From positions 1 to 43,038 of the IMG/VR virus record IMGVR_UViG_3300028920_000129: 43,038 nucleotides of DNA, one strand, 5' to 3'. Every line of letters begins with the position of its first letter. The stretch's first letter is position 1. This document shows, piece by piece, positions 6,385 to 14,295 of this stretch. A program made the position numbers and the translations under genes. Under the pieces are notes generated by a model. The model ran no database searches. It was not told the DNA's origin and saw only the letters and a program-made list of their open reading frames with translations. The DNA comes from a virus.

Positions 6385-6397
6385 AGTTTACTCCTTC

Positions 6398-6586
6398 TTA
6401 ATTAACTATAATATCTGGATTGTTTTTTAAAATAACAATATTATTACTACCACAAAAAGGACAATATTCAGGAAGTTCTCCTAAATTGTTATATACAACA
6501 TTATATTCCATACTACAATTTTTACATTTCATATCTTGTGGATTTTGGTTCTTTTTGCCATATCTAACAATTATTCTATTTTCCAT
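6398..6586 (-). CDS. Zinc-ribbon mini-protein
   Basis: Two pairs, CKNC and CPFC, about 20 residues apart form a rubredoxin-like zinc ribbon within 62 residues. ATG at 6586 lies 6 bases after AAGGAG; an upstream TTG at 6592 would sit directly against the ribosome site and is rejected. It is the first gene after the strong promoter at 6618-6646. Confidence 0.65.
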   Translation of the reverse strand: MENRIIVRYGKKNQNPQDMKCKNCSMEYNVVYNNLGELPEYCPFCGSNNIVILKNNPDIIVN

Positions 6587-6617
6587 TGTCAACTCCTTCT
6601 TAATTACTTACATTAAT

Positions 6618-6646
6618 AGTATACTACATTTATTATACTTTGTCAA
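6618..6646 (-). promoter_or_regulatory. Strong sigma70-type early promoter
   Basis: Minus-strand TTGACA (6646-6641), 17-base spacer, TATACT (6623-6618). A T8A6 tract just upstream resembles an UP element. Transcription should start near 6611 and drive the early operon toward position 1. Confidence 0.85.
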
Positions 6647-6879
6647 GCCTTTTTTAAAAAAAATGCAAATAAAATAAAAAAAGTGATAACAGTCAAAAAC
6701 GGCTTCTAAGGCTCTTCTAAACAATAAAAGCAGAATATATACCTTTTCCGCTATAACTCGTCTCTACGTGGCTATAAACACCACTCACGGGGCTGTCAGA
6801 GGCAAGAAAGAAGGGAGCCAGTAACCAGCTGACTCCCGGAGACAAATTGAAAGGGGGAATATGTGTGAAGATAATTGAA
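6647..6879 (-). other. Non-coding gap between lysis and early genes
   Basis: About 230 bases without a supportable gene separate the end of the lysozyme gene from the early promoter. It holds a hairpin at 6814-6838 (GGGAG and CAG arms, 7-base loop) followed by TTCTTTCTT, an imperfect terminator. Further on are a direct repeat (TTAGAAGAGCC/TTAGAAGCC) and the AT tract upstream of the promoter. It most likely ends the late transcript and separates it from the early one. Confidence 0.6.
6814..6838 (-). terminator. Possible late-operon terminator
   Basis: Arms GGGAG..CAG and CTG..CTCCC enclose a 7-base loop with one mismatch. On the minus strand it is followed by a pyrimidine run broken by two C. 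Its position 42 bases after the lysozyme stop supports a terminator; the weak U-run lowers confidence. Confidence 0.4.
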
Positions 6880-7314
6880 TTACTTTTTTATTTCGTATAA
6901 ATCTTTTCTGAATTGCTCTGCCATAGTCTGTGCTCTTTTTCCTACCTGAACAGCCCATTCACTATCCAACATTTCATATGCAGCTACCGTCCAGTCTTTT
7001 CTTTCGATTGCTTCGATCATCTTTTTAAACTTTTTCAACCCTGCAAATCCAATATTAAAACACAATTCTATTATAACACATTTACGTGTATCGGATAATT
7101 CACTATACCAGTTAAGATCCCGGCAGCTTTTTTCACATTCCTGTAGATCATTATCAAGCAAATAAAATGCTTCATCTTTTGTTATTCCATTATCATCAAT
7201 GTTTCTACCAATACCAATAGTTAATTTACCAGCTGGACATTTATAAGGTTTTAGTCTTAATCCTTCGTGGAGTTCAATCTGTTTTTTGAGAAGTGAATTA
7301 TATATTTGTTTCAT
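6880..7314 (-). CDS. Endolysin, GH24 T4-type lysozyme
   Basis: Cleaves the MurNAc-GlcNAc bonds of peptidoglycan at lysis. The N-terminal HEGLRLKPYKCPAGKLTIGIG motif carries the GH24 catalytic Glu (17) and Thr (32). The position of T4 Asp20 is Cys26, a substitution found in many GH24 enzymes. The later LSDTRKCVIIELCFNIGF and DSEWAVQVGKRA are family motifs. At 144 residues it is near the usual length. ATG at 7314 follows AAAAGGAGAAGC; a start 33 bases upstream lacks a site. No signal sequence is visible, so a holin is needed for export. Confidence 0.9.
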   Translation of the reverse strand: MKQIYNSLLKKQIELHEGLRLKPYKCPAGKLTIGIGRNIDDNGITKDEAFYLLDNDLQECEKSCRDLNWYSELSDTRKCVIIELCFNIGFAGLKKFKKMIEAIERKDWTVAAYEMLDSEWAVQVGKRAQTMAEQFRKDLYEIKK

Positions 7315-7343
7315 GCTTCTCCTTTTCCAAAAAAAGCTAAAAA

Positions 7344-7697
7344 TCATTTAACAGCATTCTCTATTAATTTAAATATTATATACACACCGATAACACCCAG
7401 AGTTCCTTTACAGATACGGTTCTCCCATTTCAGCTTGACAATCTTATTTTCCTGCTGTTCAAATATATCTGTCAAGTTATTACACTGCTCTGTCTTGTCC
7501 TCTGCTATACTATCAAGCATCCAAATTTGGTTACTCATTTCAGTTATCATTACCATAAGATTAGGATATTTCAGTAACCGTTTTTTAGCTTCTAACTCTT
7601 GCCCATCCGGTACGTATATCTGCCCACTATTTAAAAGACTTGTCAATATCAGCGTCACTAATATCAGTCGCATTATCAACCGTTTTAAGTTTTTCAT
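7344..7697 (-). CDS. Lysis accessory protein, possible spanin partner
   Basis: The start lies inside the preceding coiled-coil gene in another frame, a 71-base overlap of the Rz/Rz1 type. It has an N-terminal hydrophobic segment (LILVTLILTSLLNSG), a central helical region with QEL..KK and EQQENKIVKLKWE, and a C-terminal membrane segment (GVIGVYIIFKLI). There is no lipobox Cys, so it is not a classical outer-membrane spanin. Two membrane anchors flanking a helix would suit a spanin-like or envelope-spanning role, but this is inference. Confidence 0.55.
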   Translation of the reverse strand: MKNLKRLIMRLILVTLILTSLLNSGQIYVPDGQELEAKKRLLKYPNLMVMITEMSNQIWMLDSIAEDKTEQCNNLTDIFEQQENKIVKLKWENRICKGTLGVIGVYIIFKLIENAVK

Positions 7698-7890
7698 GTA
7701 ATGTATTTATCCTCTCACTCCCTTTCGCAATTTCCTTTTCCATTTTCTTGATCTTCTTTTCCAGATTGAAATTCTCCTGCTTGTACATCTCTATCAAGTC
7801 CGGATCGTCTTTGTGTTGTTTCCGTTTCCAAATCTGGAAACCTATCCAGGCTATTAAGCCAGTCAATAAACCTGCTATAAAGCCTTTCAT
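7627..7890 (-). CDS. Rz-like inner-membrane spanin candidate
   Basis: A membrane segment at 4-20 (FIAGLLTGLIAWIGFQIW) is followed by a Lys/Glu coiled coil (residues 35-75), the layout of an inner-membrane spanin. These join with an outer-membrane partner to fuse membranes after the wall is cut. It overlaps the holin-like gene by ATGA and hosts the start of the next gene. The call rests on topology and position, not on conserved residues. Confidence 0.55.
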   Translation of the reverse strand: MKGFIAGLLTGLIAWIGFQIWKRKQHKDDPDLIEMYKQENFNLEKKIKKMEKEIAKGSERINTLHEKLKTVDNATDISDADIDKSFK

Positions 7891-8075
7891 TTCTTTGCGT
7901 CTGCGTATCCTTGTATGCCAACATAGGCAGCCGTTATAGTTCCGGCAAAGGTTATAATATTACCCATGTATGTAATGTCCTTTTTAAGAACCACAGTGAC
8001 AATAAACCCAAAAACTACAAACAAGTTCCATGCTGCCACGAACCACAATTTCCTACTCTTTAATTTTTTATTCAT
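7887..8075 (-). CDS. Holin-like two-span membrane protein
   Basis: Sixty-two residues with two hydrophobic segments (WFVAAWNLFVVFGFIVTVVL and IITFAGTITAAYVGIQGY), a basic N-terminus (MNKKLKSRK) and a charged C-terminus, typical of class II/III holins. It sits three genes upstream of the lysozyme. It probably forms membrane holes that release the endolysin. Confidence 0.65.
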   Translation of the reverse strand: MNKKLKSRKLWFVAAWNLFVVFGFIVTVVLKKDITYMGNIITFAGTITAAYVGIQGYADAKK

Positions 8076-8266
8076 TTCTTACTCCTTAACATTAAATATA
8101 ATAATACTGCTTGTAAAAAGAATATCCCAAACTGCGATAAGCGTACTAACCATTTCCCAACGTTATCCGGTTGCTTCTGTAAACTCTCAATCTTATAGCT
8201 TATACCCTCAAGTTCACCTTTAATCCATAACCACAATTCACGTACTGTTTTTGGCTCACCGTTCAT
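8072..8266 (-). CDS. Small membrane protein, XhlA-like shape
   Basis: A charged amphipathic N-terminal half (KTVRELWLWIKGELEGISYKI) is followed by one C-terminal membrane segment (FGIFFLQAVLLYLML) and a basic tail. This layout resembles XhlA-type holin partners. It overlaps the holin-like gene by ATGA. A role in lysis is inferred from position. Confidence 0.55.
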   Translation of the reverse strand: MNGEPKTVRELWLWIKGELEGISYKIESLQKQPDNVGKWLVRLSQFGIFFLQAVLLYLMLRSKK

Positions 8267-8270
8267 AGCT

Positions 8271-8474
8271 TCATCCTTTAGTAATTTTTATTTTATCTGT
8301 CTCTACCTTAATTTCATTGTCTATTGTCAGGTTAAGATTATCAAAATCCTGTTGACGTTCACTTTTTATAAGTAATCCATATTCACTTTTAATAAAATCC
8401 ATAACCTTTGTTTCAATTTCCTGCTCACCTATTGTATTTATAATTGCATCCGGTATATCAAATGTTTTTATCAT
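8271..8474 (-). CDS. 67-residue protein between fibre and lysis genes
   Basis: Short charged protein with no membrane segment (KTFDIPDAIINTI, then IKSEYGLLIKSERQQ). ATG at 8474 follows GAGGATAAT. Function unknown; it may be a small tail or fibre-associated product given its place after the fibre gene. Confidence 0.55.
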   Translation of the reverse strand: MIKTFDIPDAIINTIGEQEIETKVMDFIKSEYGLLIKSERQQDFDNLNLTIDNEIKVETDKIKITKG

Positions 8475-8475
8475 A

Positions 8476-9255
8476 TTATCCTCGCTTTATAAATGCCCAG
8501 TTTTTTTGACTACCGCTTAATAACTGCTTAGCAGCTCCACCGCCTATATTTATATATATTCCAAAATCTATAAAGTCAGTAGTGAGTAAGTATTGTCTAT
8601 CACTTAAATACCAACCGCAATTATTCCCTGTTGGGCCCGCCGCAAATGTGCTATTTTGTGCTATATTAGCACCTGCGTTTTTCCGTATTCTTAAAAAAAA
8701 ATTAGTTTGAAATGTTAAAGCACCCATTTGAGCACTACAATACATAGTATAATAATCATCAAACTTCGGAGTAAATCTATAAGTTGCTGTATCCCATTCC
8801 CCAAGCCTATCCCAATTCTCTGCATTATATTGTATAACAGTCCATACGGCATTCGGTATATTTTGGTTACCATTCCTATAACACCTTATTTCTGTATACC
8901 AGAAATTTGTACCTAATACTTTCCAATCACTTACACCGTCACTTTTTAATCTTATCCACCAATATTTTTCTTCCATTAACGGATCAAGTATACTGCCATT
9001 CATTGTATCTGTTCCTACCGGGGCTATAGTTACATCAGCATTGGAAATATTTACAAACTCTAGTATTTTATCAGCACAATCAACAGCAGCAGGAAGTGTT
9101 ACAGTGAAATTACCGTTACAATAATATGTTTTTATTTCAGCATTTGCAGGTATAGTTTTAGCTCCTGTTAATGTCTCACTAGTAAACCAATCTTTTCGTT
9201 GTATCTGTTTAAAAGCATTTTTAAAATCAGTCTGGTCATAACCCTGTATGTTCAT
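8476..9255 (-). CDS. Tail fibre / receptor-binding protein, C1q-like
   Basis: Residues 1-115 carry strand-rich repeats (GNFTVTLPAAVDCADKILEF, NADVTIAPVGTDTMNG) usual in phage fibres. Residues 123-259 match the C1q/TNF jelly-roll pattern (CYRNGNQNIPN, NAENWDRLGEWD, DDYYTMYCSAQM, LRIRKNG). Such trimeric heads usually bind the host surface. It follows the hub gene with a 4-base overlap, the normal place for a short fibre. Target unknown. Confidence 0.75.
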   Translation of the reverse strand: MNIQGYDQTDFKNAFKQIQRKDWFTSETLTGAKTIPANAEIKTYYCNGNFTVTLPAAVDCADKILEFVNISNADVTIAPVGTDTMNGSILDPLMEEKYWWIRLKSDGVSDWKVLGTNFWYTEIRCYRNGNQNIPNAVWTVIQYNAENWDRLGEWDTATYRFTPKFDDYYTMYCSAQMGALTFQTNFFLRIRKNAGANIAQNSTFAAGPTGNNCGWYLSDRQYLLTTDFIDFGIYINIGGGAAKQLLSGSQKNWAFIKRG

Positions 9256-10355
9256 ACGTCAACCTCAACACCTGTAATTAACTGCATGTTTTTATTTTCA
9301 TTATACGTTATTCCGTACACTTCAAATAGTTTTTCAGTCCATGTCATATCAGAAAAGTTTAATTTAAAATAGCTTTCCATATCAACCCAATCCTGACCTA
9401 ACATCTTTATATCAAATGTAATCTGTTTCAACGGTAACGGATTTCTATTGGCTACCGTGATATACTTATGTGTACGTTTTTGGTACTGGTTCCCGACATA
9501 CACCGCCGATGTATTATCTTTGAAAACAATCTGTTTATTTATTCCGCTGTCAAAAGTACCAAGGCTTTTAGTCTTATATAAACCCCTGCTCACACTTCCC
9601 AAATTATCATTCAGTGCATCTGTAGCCGGAGTACCGTCACTATCGTAATAATCTATACTATAATCATTAATTATTTCACTCATTAAAGATACACATTTCA
9701 AGTTATATATATTCTTTTCTTCTAGTATTATCTTATTACCGCCTGAATACTCCTGCCAATGTTTAAACTGTAATTGATTCCTTGACATATACGCATCACT
9801 GGCACTAAATTCAGCTAACTTTTCTATGGCATTTTTTAAAGTCATGCCATCGCTTTTGAGTATATTACACATTACATAACAGCTATTAGCGTCAAGTAAA
9901 TCATGTGCCTGTGTTATAATAGATTCACTGTAATTCTCAAAAGAATAGTTATCTAAAATATTCTTTGCAGATTCAGCAGCCGTTTCCCATGTACTTGATT
10001 CATACTCTATAGTAGTGTCCATGTACTCAGTCAGTATTGATTTAGTTACAAACTTAACCGTTTTATTTTCAAAATCCGGCTGTATATCTTCAACCACTCC
10101 ATCCCATATCAGCTCTTCATTTGAATTATAAACCTTTACTGTACCATATCGCCAATCATTTCCGTGTAATATAGATACCGGATTGTCCTCACTAAACATA
10201 TTGTCATAATTTTTTACTGTAAATGTATATTGGTTATCAATTAATTTATCACGTCTAAAAGTTTTCAATTCTGATATTTGTTTAAGATTATCAATCTTCC
10301 CATCAGCAACTAAATCTATTGAATCACCAAAAATTAATACTCTCGGATTAGCCAT
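9252..10355 (-). CDS. Tail hub / baseplate protein
   Basis: A 367-residue protein located between the distal tail protein and the fibre. The beta-rich N-terminus (TVKNYDNMFSEDNP, WRYGTVKVYNSNEELIWDG, VVEDIQPDFENKTVKF) is typical of gp27/Tal-like hub domains, and the C-terminus (KQITFDIKMLGQDWVDMESYFKL, VYGITYNENKNMQLITG) fits the same group. It would form the ring at the tail tip through which DNA passes. No peptidase or lysozyme domain is visible. Confidence 0.7.
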   Translation of the reverse strand: MANPRVLIFGDSIDLVADGKIDNLKQISELKTFRRDKLIDNQYTFTVKNYDNMFSEDNPVSILHGNDWRYGTVKVYNSNEELIWDGVVEDIQPDFENKTVKFVTKSILTEYMDTTIEYESSTWETAAESAKNILDNYSFENYSESIITQAHDLLDANSCYVMCNILKSDGMTLKNAIEKLAEFSASDAYMSRNQLQFKHWQEYSGGNKIILEEKNIYNLKCVSLMSEIINDYSIDYYDSDGTPATDALNDNLGSVSRGLYKTKSLGTFDSGINKQIVFKDNTSAVYVGNQYQKRTHKYITVANRNPLPLKQITFDIKMLGQDWVDMESYFKLNFSDMTWTEKLFEVYGITYNENKNMQLITGVEVDV

Positions 10356-10356
10356 A

Positions 10357-13300
10357 TTATTCCTGCTGTAATTTAAGTGTTATTCCGGTTTTCCAGTTCT
10401 CTTGCTGTCTATAATATCGGGGCTGCTTATATCCCATGCGTGTAGAGTCAACTCTTGTCCTGATAAAATCTATGTCATAATCATACGTACCGCTGACAAG
10501 TTCACCGTCATCGTCATTAAGATTTAACACTGTTTCTGCATTACTCTCGATTAAAAAACTTTTAGTTATCGCCCATCCTGCCTCAGTTTCATTTGTTAGA
10601 TATTCATTTCCATCACTTAACATTAATGCCGTCGGGGCACTATCTTTAACGAAGAAATAATACCTGGTTGAATTAAGGTATGTGCAAAGATAATATCCTA
10701 TCCAATCATCAGCCGTCCAGGTCTCACTTGCCATTACAGCCATATTGTTTGTAGCATCAAGAAACATTATATTTCCGTCAAATACATAAACTTCATCACA
10801 ATAAAAATTCCCTGAAGTACCAGCATCAACACCACTCACCATTCCTACTCTAATCCCATCAATAAGCCCATAATAATCATAATTATCTATTCCTGTTTGT
10901 GATTCACAAAATGCACCATTAAGATATAAATCACCTCTGCCGTCACTCGCAACTGCTGTACTAGCTCTTTGAGATACAATTACAACATGATTATCTCCAG
11001 CTTCTAAATCATATCTTGCGGTTGAATGTGGAGCAGAGGCATCATCAATAAACGATACAAGAATAGCATATTTTTCAGTAGCCGCAGTATAATTTAATTG
11101 TCCATCCCAAATAAAATCAGGGGCAGAATTATCAAATAATATAAAATGAAATTCCTCAGCATTTGCCATAGTTAGACTATCAACATTAATATATAAACTT
11201 ACTCCAAATGAATTTTCAGCTATTGTAACAGCTTTCTCTGTATATGCTCTTCTACCAGCTCCAGCTACTAATATTTCACAATCTATTGTACCGACTGTAC
11301 TATTAAGTCCCGGTGTACTTCTTGTACAGGTTGCATTTGCTTCTGTTTGACTATCCCATTCAGACATATCAACTTCTTGCCCTGCATAGAAAATCTCACT
11401 CCCTGTTCCGTCACCTTCATCAAACTTTACATTGCAGTTAAACCCTTTCTGTTCGTCCTCTACCCATGCCTTAGTCGTATCTGTTATAGTCTTTGCAGTA
11501 GCCGATACAACCCCGCTAGTCCCTGTATCCTCATACTGGTATGGCAAAAAATGTGCCCTGAGTATTGTTTCTTCTTCACTCAATCCATTCTCTCTAGTCT
11601 GTATTAGAGTAAGGAAATAGAAAAACTTTTTACGGTCAGTTTCATCCATGTACTGCATACTGTCGTAATTCAAATCAAACGTTCTTTTAAAAACCTTACC
11701 CCATCTATCAATACTACCGAGTATATTTTCAAATACCTTTATACCCTTACCGAGTAAATTCTCCGGTACTTGTTTCGGATTATAAGTGAATACGTGAGTT
11801 TTCCATTGATCTTCAGCAACCGAACGTGCTACATCATACGCCCCTATATCTGGAAAAGTTGTATCATCAGAAGCATCTTTACATAGTGAATTATAACCGT
11901 AACCGAATTCATACGTTTTAATATTAAAATTCTCACTGCCTATTGTGGTATTTATAAACAAGGGATTATCTATTATATTACTATCATCTGTTATATCAAC
12001 ATTTGTAGTTACATTACCTGATAAACAACAATAAGTTATTGTTAAATTTATCTCAGAATAAATATCATAAAAACTATTTTGTGAAAATATACAATTTTTT
12101 ATTGATGTACTACCCCCGTTTGATCCAATATATAAAGCAGTCAAATTATTATAAAATACACAATGCTTAAATGTATACCCTGTATAATCACAATATATTC
12201 CATATCTAGAATTATTATAAACAATATTTTCTTCAAATATATTTGTTCCATAAGGTGTATAGCATCCCACACCATTATTATACATTTTAGTATTTGAAAC
12301 TGTTGCATCTAAAGCAGTATCATTATCATATAAATCAATAGATATTCCTTGAAAATCAAATATACTACACCACAAAATTTCAGCTCCGGTATGATTTGCA
12401 ACATCAACAATATATATTGCATTATTATATTGCAAATTACCGTCTATTTGTATACCATTAATTTCAATATCACTTTCATTGATTTCTATTAATCTTAAAT
12501 TAACACCCACATCATCACCACCTGAACCAGTTCGATAACATGAAGACCCAATATTTAAACCAAACTTTTCAGGACTTGTTATTTCACAGAATAAAGGATC
12601 AGTTGTTATAACATTATTTTTAGTAAGTACACCTGCTCCTGTACTATCTGCCGTATTAAGATAAAAACAACAATAATCAGATGTAACATTATTAGTTATA
12701 AGAAATGCTGACGTAGTGCTATTATAAAATATATCATTATCAAATTGTGCATTCACTGTTATGGTAGCAAATCCGTAATCATTTATTTCTACACAATAAC
12801 TATTTTTATAACACGTGTTATTATCTATATCTCCATTTATTGTTAACGTATTTGCCGCTGTTGCATCTCTAATACACATACCTATTGTATTAGCATTAAA
12901 TATACAATCAGTTATAGTCAATGTTAATACCCAATTTGCAGCAGTAGTTTTATAAAAATAATATCCATAACTACAATTTTTAAATATATTTTTATCTATT
13001 GTATATGTATGTCCACCAACATCATAATTAAATATACCATAATTACAATTTTCAAAATAACAATTTTTATATAAATCAGATGTAGACCCAGGATTTACAT
13101 CTATTCCTTTATCAAGATTTAAAAAAGTACAATTATATATTGTACTAACATTTGTTGTAGTATAAGCACCTATATTTTTACCTTCACCATCAAATGTAAA
13201 TCCAAATATACTACTTCCTCCTGCACCAGAGCCATCTTGATATATGTTTCCACTAGCACCACTTTTTTTAAGTATAGGCGTATATCCGTATTCAGGTTCA

Positions 13301-14292
13301 AAAGTACCACCATTAACAGTAATAGTAAATGTTGCTGCTGATTCTATCGTAGGTGATAAAGTTGCTCCTGTCCCACCATATATTACTAACGTTACACCTT
13401 TTGCTACAGCTGCTGTCACTGCATTTACAGTCGTGCCATATGGATCATGCCAGGTGTCCTCATAGCCTGTTGCCGCTGTATCCACATTAGTACCGTTCTC
13501 ATTCCAAAATATAGCAGTTTCATTATTAAAAAGCCCAGATACTTCCCTTTCACTATCAGCACCTATAATACTTTTTATTTTTGGATTCTGTCCATCAGTT
13601 GAATACAAATAACAAGGTGTCACACTTATAGGAAGTTCATAACGCCATGTCCCGCCATCATCTTTATATGGAAAACTATATGTTTCACTATCAAGGATCT
13701 CTATACCGTCATCATTACCCCATGCCCCATCATTTAATGGATCATATGGATGAAAAAATGGTAATAATGGATCACCAACAGCAGGATTATGTCTACCGCC
13801 TCCCAAAGTTAATTCAATATTATAATAGGTGCTTTCTGTCTGACTTAAATAAAGTCTTAATGTATTACCATCATAAATAGTTTCATCAGGAATTATAAAA
13901 GCATAAGCTACACCTCCTATTGTTGAACTATAAACTGCACCGAATGTGTTTAATCTTACATCTCCACCACTCGCTACTATATCAAAATAACAACCTTGTG
14001 CTGTTGATGCATCTGTACCCGCTGTAAAAACACCACCACCAACACGGCTTGCTAGTAAAGTACCGTCATAAGCATAACAATTAAAAGTACAATTAACATC
14101 AATAGGATCTTCTAAAGTAGTACAAGTCGTTGCAAAAAGTGCTATCCCATGTTTGCGTACATAATAAATTTGTGCTCCCGGAGTTGGTATAGTACGTAAT
14201 CCTGTATCTGTTCCAGCACCAACTTGATTTTCAGCTGTGTTATTATATTCAGTATTATGCAAATAATCTATTTGTATTTTTTCATTTGTCAT
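10357..14292 (-). CDS. Giant tail protein with beta-helix and LamG-like parts
   Basis: 1311 residues. About 1-300 is a beta-rich head; 300-830 holds two runs of parallel beta-helix repeats with Asn/Cys ladders (NCTFLNLDKGI, NCYFENCNYGIF, then NTKMYNNGVGCYT, HCVFYNNLTALYI). About 855-950 (TYNPKQVPENLLGKGIKVFEN, FFYFLTLIQTRENGLSEEE) resembles a baseplate or Dit-type attachment region. About 960-1200 looks LamG/concanavalin-like, and the end is beta-rich. It follows the tape measure directly. Beta-helices in tail proteins often degrade or bind host polysaccharide; no catalytic residues can be named. Confidence 0.75.
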   Translation of the reverse strand: MTNEKIQIDYLHNTEYNNTAENQVGAGTDTGLRTIPTPGAQIYYVRKHGIALFATTCTTLEDPIDVNCTFNCYAYDGTLLASRVGGGVFTAGTDASTAQGCYFDIVASGGDVRLNTFGAVYSSTIGGVAYAFIIPDETIYDGNTLRLYLSQTESTYYNIELTLGGGRHNPAVGDPLLPFFHPYDPLNDGAWGNDDGIEILDSETYSFPYKDDGGTWRYELPISVTPCYLYSTDGQNPKIKSIIGADSEREVSGLFNNETAIFWNENGTNVDTAATGYEDTWHDPYGTTVNAVTAAVAKGVTLVIYGGTGATLSPTIESAATFTITVNGGTFEPEYGYTPILKKSGASGNIYQDGSGAGGSSIFGFTFDGEGKNIGAYTTTNVSTIYNCTFLNLDKGIDVNPGSTSDLYKNCYFENCNYGIFNYDVGGHTYTIDKNIFKNCSYGYYFYKTTAANWVLTLTITDCIFNANTIGMCIRDATAANTLTINGDIDNNTCYKNSYCVEINDYGFATITVNAQFDNDIFYNSTTSAFLITNNVTSDYCCFYLNTADSTGAGVLTKNNVITTDPLFCEITSPEKFGLNIGSSCYRTGSGGDDVGVNLRLIEINESDIEINGIQIDGNLQYNNAIYIVDVANHTGAEILWCSIFDFQGISIDLYDNDTALDATVSNTKMYNNGVGCYTPYGTNIFEENIVYNNSRYGIYCDYTGYTFKHCVFYNNLTALYIGSNGGSTSIKNCIFSQNSFYDIYSEINLTITYCCLSGNVTTNVDITDDSNIIDNPLFINTTIGSENFNIKTYEFGYGYNSLCKDASDDTTFPDIGAYDVARSVAEDQWKTHVFTYNPKQVPENLLGKGIKVFENILGSIDRWGKVFKRTFDLNYDSMQYMDETDRKKFFYFLTLIQTRENGLSEEETILRAHFLPYQYEDTGTSGVVSATAKTITDTTKAWVEDEQKGFNCNVKFDEGDGTGSEIFYAGQEVDMSEWDSQTEANATCTRSTPGLNSTVGTIDCEILVAGAGRRAYTEKAVTIAENSFGVSLYINVDSLTMANAEEFHFILFDNSAPDFIWDGQLNYTAATEKYAILVSFIDDASAPHSTARYDLEAGDNHVVIVSQRASTAVASDGRGDLYLNGAFCESQTGIDNYDYYGLIDGIRVGMVSGVDAGTSGNFYCDEVYVFDGNIMFLDATNNMAVMASETWTADDWIGYYLCTYLNSTRYYFFVKDSAPTALMLSDGNEYLTNETEAGWAITKSFLIESNAETVLNLNDDDGELVSGTYDYDIDFIRTRVDSTRMGYKQPRYYRQQENWKTGITLKLQQE

Positions 14293-14295
14293 ATT

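Noticed and set aside
6880-7347. Lysozyme start at 7347
   Set aside because: The extra 11 residues overlap the upstream gene, and the ATG at 7314 has a strong AAAAGGAG site.
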